Source of the DNA: Candidatus Jettenia caeni
GTDB lineage: Bacteria > Planctomycetota > Brocadiia > Brocadiales > Brocadiaceae
Assembly: GCA_000296795.1 (NCBI GenBank)
Contig: BAFH01000002.1
Span: 246,686-310,685, forward strand
Direction: 5' to 3'
Length of the DNA: 64,000 nt
In this document: positions 31,362-40,656 of the stretch, in pieces
How positions within the stretch are numbered: position 1 is the first letter of the stretch
Layout of the letters: each line of letters starts with the position of its first letter
Program-made: the position numbers and the translations under genes
Notes under the pieces: generated by a model
The model's input: the letters and a program-made list of their open reading frames with translations, nothing else
The model's database searches: none
Told to the model about the DNA's origin: nothing

Positions 31362-32699
31362 CTAAGTCTTATGTAACATACTGTCGCCCATAAGCCCGGC
31401 TTTCGCCTTATTGACAACCTCCACAGTTATTTCACAATATCCCTTCTCCTGCGCAAATTCCTCAATTTTCTTTCTGACAACTCCTCTGATAAAGGGAGGG
31501 ATACGTTCTGTTTGCTCTTGAGCCTCATCTGTCCAAATTACTAATTTATGCCCCTTTCCAACAGATTCTGTACAAAGCTCCTGATCTCTGTCAATCGATT
31601 TTAACTCACCATTTTCTTCCATTGGTAGATTATAGGAACTCATAGCAAAAACATTCTCTTTCTCAGGCACAATCCTACTATCTGAAAAATTCATTGCGTT
31701 TTCTGATTTTACCCCTGCATTCTCACCTATAAGTAATATATTACATGGCGCCAACCTTAACAGATTTTCAGTAGTACCACCAATATCCAAGCCATTCGTA
31801 TTGTGGATACCAGTACGTCCTAAAATTAACAGTGAGGGCTTTTCATTATGGATATACTTTATTATCTGATCATACGGCTTACCATCCATAAGTATTGTAT
31901 TGATCTTCACGCCACGACCTTCTGCTATACATTTTGCCTGATCCAGATGATTCTGATATATTTTTGCTAATCCCTTGTCGATAATCTCTTCATGGAGCGT
32001 TTCCTGTTCCTTAAATCTGAAAATTTGGCCTGCCTCTTTTGAAAGCACCTTTGCAATACTCTCAAAAGCAACACGATGATAATGCGGATCAAAAACAGAT
32101 ACGGCATCAATAGTGAGATCGAACATTTGAGCAAACGTGAGTGCGGCTTTAACACCAGAAAAAGATGCGGGGCTACCATCAACCGCAACTACAACCTTTC
32201 CTTCCAAACGTTTATTTTTCACCACAAGAATATCTGTTTTGGCACGCCTGATAACACGTTCACAAACACTACCAACTACGCTAGTATCTACTGCTGCTAA
32301 ACCCAGAGCCCCCAGAATAAGTAAATCATAACAACCTTTCTGTACCTCTTTACTAATCTCATAGTAATTTTTGCCTTCCAGCAAGAGTTCTTCATGAGTC
32401 ACCGAAGCTTTGAGGCACTTATTTTTAAATACATCAAGATACGATTCAGAAATCAACTTCAGCCCCATATTAATCAACGAAGTATGAAGCTCTCTTTGCC
32501 GGTGAAGAACTTTTTCGTCTTGATATTGCTGTGGTAAACCCTTCTCCATATCGCGGAATCGCTTTTGATGCAGAGAAGCATCATAGACATGACATCCGAT
32601 TAAATGAGAATGAAGTTTTCTCGAAAGGTCAATTCCCAAATCGATACAAAAATTTGAATGACATGAATTATCAATTGCAATAAATATTTTCTTATACAT
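31362..32699 (-). CDS. tandem UspA protein fused to a PCP_red-type domain
   Basis: Two universal-stress (UspA) domains occupy roughly residues 1-155 and 165-320; each has the nucleotide loop (LLILGALGLAAVDTSVVGS and LLILGRTGIHNTNGLDIGG). After a linker, the last 60 residues (VIWTDEAQEQTERIPPFIR, then VRKKIEEFAQEKGYCEIT) match the C-terminal domain of protochlorophyllide reductase subunit B (PCP_red), a small helical module also found in isolated form in electron-transfer operons. The role is unknown; linkage to the cytochrome cluster suggests redox stress or assembly. It ends the unit that begins at 41412. Confidence 0.82.
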   Translation of the reverse strand: MYKKIFIAIDNSCHSNFCIDLGIDLSRKLHSHLIGCHVYDASLHQKRFRDMEKGLPQQYQDEKVLHRQRELHTSLINMGLKLISESYLDVFKNKCLKASVTHEELLLEGKNYYEISKEVQKGCYDLLILGALGLAAVDTSVVGSVCERVIRRAKTDILVVKNKRLEGKVVVAVDGSPASFSGVKAALTFAQMFDLTIDAVSVFDPHYHRVAFESIAKVLSKEAGQIFRFKEQETLHEEIIDKGLAKIYQNHLDQAKCIAEGRGVKINTILMDGKPYDQIIKYIHNEKPSLLILGRTGIHNTNGLDIGGTTENLLRLAPCNILLIGENAGVKSENAMNFSDSRIVPEKENVFAMSSYNLPMEENGELKSIDRDQELCTESVGKGHKLVIWTDEAQEQTERIPPFIRGVVRKKIEEFAQEKGYCEITVEVVNKAKAGLMGDSMLHKT

Positions 32700-32725
32700 A
32701 AAAATGTTTCTTTGAGTTTTAAAAA

Positions 32726-33292
32726 TTATACTGTTTCACTCTTGAGTTTTTTCAACTCACTAATAGCCCCTATAGCTAATGCAATAGTGACCACGCCCAC
32801 AAATGCCCATCGAACCGATGTCTTAAAAATAGTATCTTTTGCTTCTTCAACAATCTGTTCCTTTGCAGCAACAACGGGTTTCTCCGTTGTTTGCGTAGAG
32901 AGACTTCGTATATAAGCCACCAATTCCTTAATCCTTTTTTCAGTTAAAGTATGGCCCCAGGGAGGACAAAGATTTGATTTATCGACAGATTTAGATCCAT
33001 CCGTAATAGACTTTATAAGTTGGTCATCTGTCCTTTTGCTCATATAATCGAGATCTGTTAAATTTCTCGGTTTAGGTTTTAAATCTATGGTAAAAAATGT
33101 CCCATCACCTTTCCCTTTCGTTCCATGACAGGGCGAACAATAATATTCAAAGGTTTTTTTTGGTGAAAGCAAAAACACCTGGTCTCGCGGTGAAACATCC
33201 AAACCATTTGCAATGTTATATGCACTAATCACCACACTTACAACAAATACCGGTAAAATCATAATCTTTTTACCAAATGAAAAATATCCCAT
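32726..33292 (-). CDS. monoheme cytochrome c, membrane-anchored at both ends
   Basis: The 188-residue protein has an N-terminal hydrophobic segment (signal or anchor), one heme motif CSPCHG near residue 52 with a distal methionine candidate in DYMSKRTDD, and a second hydrophobic segment near the C-terminus (WAFVGVVTIALAIGAI). It is probably an electron-transfer protein on the outer face of the membrane. Its ATG overlaps the stop of the upstream tetraheme gene (TAATG), so the two are coupled. Confidence 0.87.
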   Translation of the reverse strand: MGYFSFGKKIMILPVFVVSVVISAYNIANGLDVSPRDQVFLLSPKKTFEYYCSPCHGTKGKGDGTFFTIDLKPKPRNLTDLDYMSKRTDDQLIKSITDGSKSVDKSNLCPPWGHTLTEKRIKELVAYIRSLSTQTTEKPVVAAKEQIVEEAKDTIFKTSVRWAFVGVVTIALAIGAISELKKLKSETV

Positions 33293-34785
33293 TATTTACC
33301 TTCCTCTTTCTTCTTCACGTGGTCCACTAAAAAACCTACCATAGCCTTTAATTCATCTTCAGATAAATTAAAGTTCGGTTCTAAAGCTTGTGGATTTGCT
33401 TGCTGCGGATTTTTTATGTGACTTAATATATACGCTGGTTGTAATCGATCTCCAACAGTAGCAAGGTTTGGACCAACCACCCCACCTCCTTTAGTTCCTT
33501 CAGCATGACAGGTATTACAACCCTTATCATAAAATAATTTTTCACCCATGGAAACTATTTCCGGAGAAGGCGCCTCACCCTTAAAAACATCCTGTGGAAG
33601 CTCTTTATTAAGTAAATACTTATCCATAAATTCAGTAGCAACTTTCGCATCTTCTTCGATTAAGTTAAACTTTGGCATTTGCTGACTTAAAGGGCGTATA
33701 ATATCCGGCGCTTGTAAAAATTCTTGTTCCCACCCCATTTTAATCTTATTACCAACGAACGTTAAATTAGGGGCATACGTTCCGCCCTTTTCCTGTATCC
33801 TGTGGCAAGCCAAACAACGTATTTCATAGAGAAGTTTTTCAAAGCCTGCCAAATTATCCCGTTTCTTTTCCACAACCGGCATCAATTCCGGGATACCTTT
33901 TACATCATGACAAACAAAACATCTGGCTTTTTCAACTATATCCCTTCCTTTTTCAGCCAGCGCATTATCTTTTCTTATGCTACTAAACTCCTTTTCCGTT
34001 AACACCTGAATCTCCTGCTGTTCTGGTTTCGCCTCTGTAGTCTCTTCTTCATCTGCTTCTTCAGGCATAAACTGGGTATCACGCATAATAAATTCAACAA
34101 TATCTCTTATCTCGCTATCAGAAAATCGGAATTGCGCCATCATAGTATCCGGGAAATGACTCTTCGTGTTTTTCAGCCAGTCATACAACCAATTTCTGTT
34201 TATCTTTGTTGTAATCTCACCTAAATCTGGTCCTACACCCACATTGCCGCCAACACTTTTAATAGGATGACAAATCGTACACCGAGCACGGCCCCACACA
34301 CCTTTTCCACTATTATAAATCTTGTCCATCTTATCATATTCGTCATCTGAAAGTTCGTCATCCTTTTTCAGCAAAAATGCATCCCAGGCCACCTGTGGAA
34401 CCTCTTTATCTGCAATACTACTCAAATAAACAATAACAGCCTTAATTTCCTCAAAGTTTAAACCAAGATCCGGCATTTTTGCATTTGGTACTACTTTTTT
34501 TGGATTAGCAATCCACCGGGATATCCATTCCACCTTAGCCTTATTCACAACATTTACCAGTGGCGGCCCATTTTTAATCCTCTTATAAGGGTCTTCAAGC
34601 TCAAAGGGAAGAACCGTCCATTGCTCTGGAATCCGGTATTTTTTGTCTAAATCTAAATAGATCTGATCTATTTTTCGCTCTTGTCCAAAAGAATTACTTA
34701 GAAATGCCATCAATGACAGGCCAACCATAGCAAGGGAAGCCAGCATTGTTCTCCGGGGTAAGCAGACCATTGATCTTATTCTCAT
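33292..34785 (-). CDS. secreted tetraheme cytochrome c
   Basis: Four CxxCH motifs are visible in 497 residues: CTICH, CFVCH, CLACH and CNTCH. A signal peptide covers about the first 34 residues (LASLAMVGLSLMAFLSNSFG). Each motif sits in a small class I cytochrome unit of roughly 100 residues, with a linker rich in glutamate between the first and second, so the protein seems built from serial monoheme domains. It probably relays electrons in the nitrite oxidation or quinol branch of the cluster. Confidence 0.88.
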   Translation of the reverse strand: MRIRSMVCLPRRTMLASLAMVGLSLMAFLSNSFGQERKIDQIYLDLDKKYRIPEQWTVLPFELEDPYKRIKNGPPLVNVVNKAKVEWISRWIANPKKVVPNAKMPDLGLNFEEIKAVIVYLSSIADKEVPQVAWDAFLLKKDDELSDDEYDKMDKIYNSGKGVWGRARCTICHPIKSVGGNVGVGPDLGEITTKINRNWLYDWLKNTKSHFPDTMMAQFRFSDSEIRDIVEFIMRDTQFMPEEADEEETTEAKPEQQEIQVLTEKEFSSIRKDNALAEKGRDIVEKARCFVCHDVKGIPELMPVVEKKRDNLAGFEKLLYEIRCLACHRIQEKGGTYAPNLTFVGNKIKMGWEQEFLQAPDIIRPLSQQMPKFNLIEEDAKVATEFMDKYLLNKELPQDVFKGEAPSPEIVSMGEKLFYDKGCNTCHAEGTKGGGVVGPNLATVGDRLQPAYILSHIKNPQQANPQALEPNFNLSEDELKAMVGFLVDHVKKKEEGK

Positions 34786-34853
34786 ACAAACTCCTTAACA
34801 AGAAATATTATCTCTGAGTGATTCTTAACTTTAGAATTCATCTTCATTTCAAT

Positions 34854-36449
34854 TTATTCATTTTCTTCTAGTTTTGGTGGAAACCTACGTAACCTAGCAA
34901 TAAACCAGAGTTCAACACTTGCTCCCATGATGATAGCAACTAATACATAAACAAAAATGGTCCTCGGTACAGGTTTTTCCAGCAAAACATAATACCATGC
35001 TGAGACGGATTTTTGAGCACCGGTATCACTATTAGAACCATCCCACGCCGCTAATGCCACAGGAATCAATTTGCCAGTCTCAAATTGAATATCCCCCTTT
35101 ACATCATCTGTTTTAAGAGACCTTTTCAAGACAACCTTCCATCTTCCATTCTGATAAACACCTTTTCCACTTACATTTTGACTCTCAGGTGGCTGAGTTG
35201 TTACATTTTTAAAACTCTTGGCATTTAACTCGCTTACTTCTCCAGATTCTGTTTCCGGGGCCTCAATAATAGCGCCAAAACCCTCATGCCAGTACGCCTT
35301 CCATGACCACAAATTCACTGCCCCACTGGAATCCCCCATTGCAAAATAGGGTTTCTTTAATGATTCAGGGATTTTCGTTGGAAATTGCACAGAAACCCCA
35401 TCACGAAAAACATCCTCCTGCTTATTCGTAGCATCATCCCATTCAAGCAAAAACATGATTTCATCCTTGTTATACATCGCCCTAACGTTAATTGCATCGA
35501 TTGAGGGTGTCCATAACCGGGGAGTTGCAATAATTTGTCCAGCTAATGGAATCTCAACTGGGGTTGCCTTGTCCCAATAATTGTCTGAAGCATCAACTGG
35601 TAACTGATCATCTTCTACTAATTTTGCTTTAATTACTACGTCCGAAACCATGTCTTTTGCTATACTTTTCACATAATGGGCAACATGCCAACGATCTTCA
35701 TCAGCAAGTTTTTCTAAATAAGAGCCCATGGGAGTTTCATTGAAGCCGGTTGAGACCGTACGATAAATATCTTCTATTGTATTACCACCTTTGAAGAGCC
35801 ACCCCTTGGTTAAATCCCTGGCCCGATAGGGTAAATTCCATTCCGATTGCAAAGCAACAGTTAATGGTCCGTTCCCTCTCCCATCTTCTCCATGGCATTC
35901 AAAACACCTCATCTCTTTAAACAACTCTTGCCCTCTCGCTACACTTTCAGGCGTTGATGCAACACTTCCAACAGATACCGTTTTGATTGCATCACTTTTT
36001 CTAAACTGATCATTAAATGTCTTAATGTAATAAAGAACTTGCCAGCGCTCTGTCTCACTAATAGTATACCAAAAGGGCATAGCAGTTCCTTCTATACCGC
36101 TTGTAATAATTCGAAATAAATCTTCATCAGTTGGAACCGAACCAAAAGCGGTGGAGCGAACCTTGTACTCATTCCTGGTAAAATTCCTTGGTTTTGGAAA
36201 CATTGTTTTAGCGGCAGGCCCATCGCCTTTACCCTCAATCCCATGGCAATACCAGCATCTTTTTTCATAAATCTTTTTTCCTTCAGCGGTAGCATCTGGC
36301 GTCTCAGGTAATTTGGGAGGTACTTCGTGTTTATACGTTCTAAACAAATGCGATGCCTGAGCAAATACATCTGAAGCAGTCCCAAAGACAATTGTGCATA
36401 TTCCAATTAACCCAAAACCAACTAATACTTTTTTACATGCTTTTATCAT
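34854..36449 (-). CDS. hybrid diheme cytochrome c / ethylbenzene-dehydrogenase-type heme-b protein with C-terminal anchor
   Basis: After a signal peptide, two cytochrome c domains carry CWYCHG and CFECHG (about residues 55-260). The next 220 residues (from NYWDKATPVEIPL to LAAWDGSNSDTGAQKS) have the fold signature of NxrC/EbdC-like heme-b subunits, including MFLLEWDDATN and NLWSWKAYWHEGFG. A single transmembrane helix near residue 500 (IFVYVLVAIIMGASVELWF) anchors it. The protein thus unites in one chain the heme-b function of NxrC and a two-heme outlet, and could be the electron exit or membrane dock of Nxr. That role is inferred. Confidence 0.87.
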   Translation of the reverse strand: MIKACKKVLVGFGLIGICTIVFGTASDVFAQASHLFRTYKHEVPPKLPETPDATAEGKKIYEKRCWYCHGIEGKGDGPAAKTMFPKPRNFTRNEYKVRSTAFGSVPTDEDLFRIITSGIEGTAMPFWYTISETERWQVLYYIKTFNDQFRKSDAIKTVSVGSVASTPESVARGQELFKEMRCFECHGEDGRGNGPLTVALQSEWNLPYRARDLTKGWLFKGGNTIEDIYRTVSTGFNETPMGSYLEKLADEDRWHVAHYVKSIAKDMVSDVVIKAKLVEDDQLPVDASDNYWDKATPVEIPLAGQIIATPRLWTPSIDAINVRAMYNKDEIMFLLEWDDATNKQEDVFRDGVSVQFPTKIPESLKKPYFAMGDSSGAVNLWSWKAYWHEGFGAIIEAPETESGEVSELNAKSFKNVTTQPPESQNVSGKGVYQNGRWKVVLKRSLKTDDVKGDIQFETGKLIPVALAAWDGSNSDTGAQKSVSAWYYVLLEKPVPRTIFVYVLVAIIMGASVELWFIARLRRFPPKLEENE

Positions 36450-36534
36450 AGTATTTATTTGCTCTTCTTCCCTTACTGTTTTTAAATAATGCTCTCATTA
36501 CTGTTTAGATTAAATTAATTTAACCAAACTCGCT

Positions 36535-37305
36535 TTACTCAAGCTTTTCTCTTTGCCGAGGCATAACGCCTGCGGTATCGTATTCACCCATAATAATCAT
36601 CCAAATTTCATCATCCTTTAAATCATCTTTCCACGAAGGCATCGCAGAGTCCCACGGTGTAGATTCCGAAGGAAGACCAGGAGCGCCTTCTTTAATACGC
36701 CAGAAAAGATAATTATCTACTACGGTTGCAATGGTTCCCGGATCCTGGAAATTAATAGGCCTCAGCCGAAACGAATTAGCAAACGGACCGTTACCGTCAG
36801 CTTTTGAACCATGACAGGGACGGCAATATGTCTGAAAAAGTATTTTTCCTTCTTCGATACTTTTCCTCTGAGTATCAGCATCCTTTTGCCGAAATGGATT
36901 TTCAAGTTTTTCAAATTCCTGAGGCAATGTCGGATGCTGGATCCTTAATTCTACAGGAGAGGCAGCGCCGGGAATTGACCAGGAATACACAAACCAACCT
37001 ACAAGAACCGGAAATGAAACAAACAATAATTTCTGCAGCAACGATTTTATTATCGGCCCACGACTTGGCAGGAGAAAACTTAAAAAATCAGCAAACTTCT
37101 GATTACTGGTAGTTGCGTACACCAGTCCGGCCAAAACACCCATTATCATATACCACATCATCAAGGTACTTGGCGTGGGCATTGGATGACTTTTTGCCAT
37201 CAAAATCTGAAAGACTTTTGGTGAAGCATATTTGAGAAACATGAACAAACAGATGACAGCCAGGATTACCCATATCATCAAAAATGCACTACGTTTTTTA
37301 GCCAT
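36535..37305 (-). CDS. membrane-bound monoheme cytochrome c
   Basis: Three hydrophobic segments near the N-terminus (FLMIWVILAVICLFMFLKYA, then MMWYMIMGVLAGLVYAT and LLFVSFPVLVGWFVYSW) are followed by a cytochrome c domain with one heme motif CRPCHG and a methionine candidate near PWDSAMPSWKD. Three membrane spans before a single cytochrome domain recall the cytochrome subunits of alternative complexes. It lies in the middle of the cytochrome operon. Confidence 0.86.
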   Translation of the reverse strand: MAKKRSAFLMIWVILAVICLFMFLKYASPKVFQILMAKSHPMPTPSTLMMWYMIMGVLAGLVYATTSNQKFADFLSFLLPSRGPIIKSLLQKLLFVSFPVLVGWFVYSWSIPGAASPVELRIQHPTLPQEFEKLENPFRQKDADTQRKSIEEGKILFQTYCRPCHGSKADGNGPFANSFRLRPINFQDPGTIATVVDNYLFWRIKEGAPGLPSESTPWDSAMPSWKDDLKDDEIWMIIMGEYDTAGVMPRQREKLE

Positions 37306-37356
37306 TCATAATACTCCTAACTATTATTCCTTCGCATATACGACAACGTCTTTGAT

Positions 37357-38307
37357 CTATTTTAGACTCTGTAAATAGGATACAACCCCGTAAAAATCCT
37401 TAACGCTCAACAATTCACTGATGTTTCCTGGCATGATCGAAACCTCCTGTTTTTTCATTTCCTCAATATCACCCTTCGGGATTACTACTTCTTCGATCTC
37501 GCCACTTTCTTCCTTCAATAATACAAGCTCCGTATCCGTCTCACTTTTTATTAATCCATTATAGGGAATTCCATCGGTTGTTATCACGTACATAGTCTCG
37601 TACCCCTTTACAATCTTCGCGCTAGGCGTTAAAATGGACTCTAAAAAATACTCCGGTGTTTGAATTGCACCTATACCGGTAAGCTCAGGTCCGACCTTCT
37701 TCCCTTTTCCATTCACAACGTGGCACTTTCCGCAGGTAACAGGACGTGTTTCATCGAAAAATACCTTTTCCCCTTCTTTCGCATCGACAACCATCGGAGG
37801 CACCCATGGCTTTACCTTCTTTTTTGATGCTTCAGGTATTTTATCCTTATACTTCATAAGAGCACCGATGTCTGCCTCCCCGCCTAAAGTTTGAAGATAT
37901 GCAATTACCGCAAGTATTTTCTCGCGTGAGAGCATAATAGGCGGATCGAATACCTTGGGCATAATTTTATCATAACCCTTTACAATATACTTTTCCGGGT
38001 CAACAATGGATTCTATAAGATAATCCAATCCAGAAGCCATTCCCAATTCCTTTGCGCGTTCTTCTGCCCTCGATGCCAGGCCATCCTGATCAGGCCCTCT
38101 CGTAGCGCTTCCGCTTGTTCCTATCTTATGACACGTACTACATTGTCCATCCCCCCAAAATATCTTTTCTCCTGCCTCAGGGCTGACACCGCCTGCGGAC
38201 TCCCCTCCCCCTGTACCAGAAAGTCCGGCCACATATATCGTGATATAAATATAAAACCCTATAACCGCTACTCCAAAAGCCGTAATTTTTAACATGCTTT
38301 TATTCAT
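37357..38307 (-). CDS. diheme cytochrome c, N-terminally anchored
   Basis: A hydrophobic N-terminus (ITAFGVAVIGFYIYITIYVAG) anchors or exports the 316-residue protein. Two heme motifs, CSTCHK and CGKCHV, each lie in a class I domain; the second is the type often seen in planctomycete cytochromes with a long C-terminal extension (YETMYVITTDGIPYNGLI). It is likely an electron donor or acceptor of the CydA-like protein encoded next. Confidence 0.87.
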   Translation of the reverse strand: MNKSMLKITAFGVAVIGFYIYITIYVAGLSGTGGGESAGGVSPEAGEKIFWGDGQCSTCHKIGTSGSATRGPDQDGLASRAEERAKELGMASGLDYLIESIVDPEKYIVKGYDKIMPKVFDPPIMLSREKILAVIAYLQTLGGEADIGALMKYKDKIPEASKKKVKPWVPPMVVDAKEGEKVFFDETRPVTCGKCHVVNGKGKKVGPELTGIGAIQTPEYFLESILTPSAKIVKGYETMYVITTDGIPYNGLIKSETDTELVLLKEESGEIEEVVIPKGDIEEMKKQEVSIMPGNISELLSVKDFYGVVSYLQSLK

Positions 38308-38421
38308 AAGTTCTCTATGCCTTCATTTTAACATCTTAAGATTTTACCAGATAAATCTTCTACGTTCTTAATTCACAACGTTTACATTGCACTCGATTGC
38401 AGCCATAATCCACCATACAGT

Positions 38422-40599
38422 TTAATGAGTATCGGTATATCCAGCCGCTATTCCTTCTGGCTTACTCTCATACTCATAATCCTTCACTTTTTCCTTCTCT
38501 TTTTTATCTCCCAAATTAGCCAACCAGAACACGAAAGCAACCAAACCCAGGAATAGAGCTACGATCAAACCGACAATTCTTCCCATATATGCCAGAGTCG
38601 GAGTGTACGCCCATTGCGATGTATCTTGTAAAACACCGTAAATATGCCAATCCATCCGCAAACCTGAACGTATGAAACCCATTAAACCCATCAGAATAAC
38701 AATAACCACACACAAAAGTATCAGGGCATATTGAGATCTGACCGGCATTTTTCCCCATACAATACCTCCCACAAGTTTCGCTTTGCGGAAAATAAAGACG
38801 TCTGTAATAGCATTCATGATCAAGCAACTCATCACAATGGCAACCTGCGTTACCGATAAGTATCGCAATACCAGGTTTGCTTTCTGCATAACCTGGAAAC
38901 CATAATACCAGAAGTAGAGCACTGCAATACATGCTGTCACGGCAAATAATATAGCCTGCCCTAACTTTCCTTTGTTCTTAAAAGTCAGGAAAGCAGCCAG
39001 ACACACAAAGAAAGACTGGATATAAAGCGCACCTATCAACGGCTTCACAAAGACTTTTATATTAGCCTCCAGCTCAACAAAATTGAGTGAAATCGCATAG
39101 GAGACCAACATCAATAAACAGAAAATCAATGCCGAGAATATCCCAATCTTACCAGCCTTTCCCTGTTCGGAAAACGGGATAATCTCTCCCTTGTTGCTTC
39201 GACGATAGATCAGGAATGAAAAAAAAGTCGCGAGAATGATCAGGTTAACAACAGCATTTTTTGCTGCCATGACCCCAAAGTATTTAGAGAATGGATGATA
39301 CTGTTCACCGATCATAGCCCTTTCTTCACCACTCAAAGGAAGATTGTGAGGGGTTAACCACACAGCAAAACACATAAAGATAACAAATATGAGATATTTA
39401 ATAAACTTGGTATATCGCTCCGAGCCTTTAATTCTTCCCATTCCAAGCCATAAATAATAATTTGCACCAATAAAGAGCATACCAATCAAGATGGCCTGGA
39501 TAATAAATGTCCATGAGAAAGCACCACCCATCATAATATTACCCATTACCGGACTAGAACTATAGACTTCCCTTCCTAACCAATAACCAGCAAACGGAAG
39601 AGGAATAAGCGCCCCAACCCCTATAAAGTTTCCCACATAACCCATCCAATCATAGTGGGCTCTTTCTTCTTCCGTCTTTGCACCAAGGAATTTTACTGCC
39701 GCATATGCCCCAACCACAAAGCCGCCAAAACAGACATTAGCAATTAACCGATGAATGTTTACCGGCATCCAGAGCGGATTATATATAGCATGATATAAAC
39801 TCACTAGTTTGCCCGTAGACGGGACAATACCAGCAGGGCTCATCATGTAGGTTGCCCATGAGTTTGTTAAAAACATCAGTCCTGTGCCAAAAAGATTCAA
39901 CAAAACACCTAATGTTATATGGAACCATTTCTTTGCAGCAGTGCCTTTAAGGATCTCCCATGAGTAATAGTAGCCATAGAGCGTAAACGCCTCACCAAAA
40001 AACATCAATGCATAGACATACATAGTCGGTGCAAAGACATTTGTCATATGACCCATGAATTCCGGATATAAACCAAACAAGCAGAATCCAAGCAAACCAC
40101 CCAATGATGCAGTTGTAGCAAATGCCGCAGACAATAGCTTGGTAAACTCTTTTGCCATCTTATCATACTTAACATCGCCACCTTTAAAACCGACAATTTC
40201 AACAATAACCGCAAAAATAGGGACGCCAAGCACAAATGCCGCGAACATAAGATGCAATTCCGATACAACCCAGACCACCACGCGGGAATCTATTCCAAAA
40301 AATGGACGGTATTGAACAGGACCTACTTCTTCTTCCTCCGCAGCAGTTGTTGTTCCAGCTCCCGCCGCAGCTTCCCCTTCAGGTACTTGGAGAGGAGCTG
40401 ACGGCTGACTTCCCGCTTCAAATTGCGGTAATTCGACACCTGACGCAGCACTCTCACCCTCTTTCACCGTTTGCGCAAAAACATCTGGTGTAAATGCATC
40501 AAGAGATGAGATGGATGAAAAAAACAATGTAAGAAACAACAAAACAACAGCAAAAAAACTTCTTCTTGTAAACTGCAGTAATATCTTAAATTTATTCAT
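38422..40599 (-). CDS. large CydA-like (bd-oxidase subunit I-like) membrane protein
   Basis: The 725-residue protein starts with a signal-like segment and a Pro/Ala/Glu-rich loop (about residues 40-95), then about fourteen hydrophobic helices. The N-terminal helix bundle shows CydA features: SELHLMFAAFVLG with a heme-ligand histidine, FFGEAFTLYGYYYSWE, and NIHRLIANVCFGGFVVGAY with a second histidine. No cydB gene is next to it. It is much longer than E. coli CydA. Related CydA-like proteins occur next to Nxr genes in Nitrospira (family knowledge), where they are proposed to act in terminal or reverse electron transfer. Whether it reduces oxygen here is open; in anammox bacteria a quinone or nitrogen-oxide role is possible. 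Confidence 0.85.
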   Translation of the reverse strand: MNKFKILLQFTRRSFFAVVLLFLTLFFSSISSLDAFTPDVFAQTVKEGESAASGVELPQFEAGSQPSAPLQVPEGEAAAGAGTTTAAEEEEVGPVQYRPFFGIDSRVVVWVVSELHLMFAAFVLGVPIFAVIVEIVGFKGGDVKYDKMAKEFTKLLSAAFATTASLGGLLGFCLFGLYPEFMGHMTNVFAPTMYVYALMFFGEAFTLYGYYYSWEILKGTAAKKWFHITLGVLLNLFGTGLMFLTNSWATYMMSPAGIVPSTGKLVSLYHAIYNPLWMPVNIHRLIANVCFGGFVVGAYAAVKFLGAKTEEERAHYDWMGYVGNFIGVGALIPLPFAGYWLGREVYSSSPVMGNIMMGGAFSWTFIIQAILIGMLFIGANYYLWLGMGRIKGSERYTKFIKYLIFVIFMCFAVWLTPHNLPLSGEERAMIGEQYHPFSKYFGVMAAKNAVVNLIILATFFSFLIYRRSNKGEIIPFSEQGKAGKIGIFSALIFCLLMLVSYAISLNFVELEANIKVFVKPLIGALYIQSFFVCLAAFLTFKNKGKLGQAILFAVTACIAVLYFWYYGFQVMQKANLVLRYLSVTQVAIVMSCLIMNAITDVFIFRKAKLVGGIVWGKMPVRSQYALILLCVVIVILMGLMGFIRSGLRMDWHIYGVLQDTSQWAYTPTLAYMGRIVGLIVALFLGLVAFVFWLANLGDKKEKEKVKDYEYESKPEGIAAGYTDTH

Positions 40600-40656
40600 T
40601 ATCAGTGCGCCTTTTTAAACAAGTAATTTACACAAACCATAACCTATTGATCACTG

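Noticed and set aside
31967..32331. Small frames on both strands inside the UspA gene
   Set aside because: All are shadows of the UspA coding frame.
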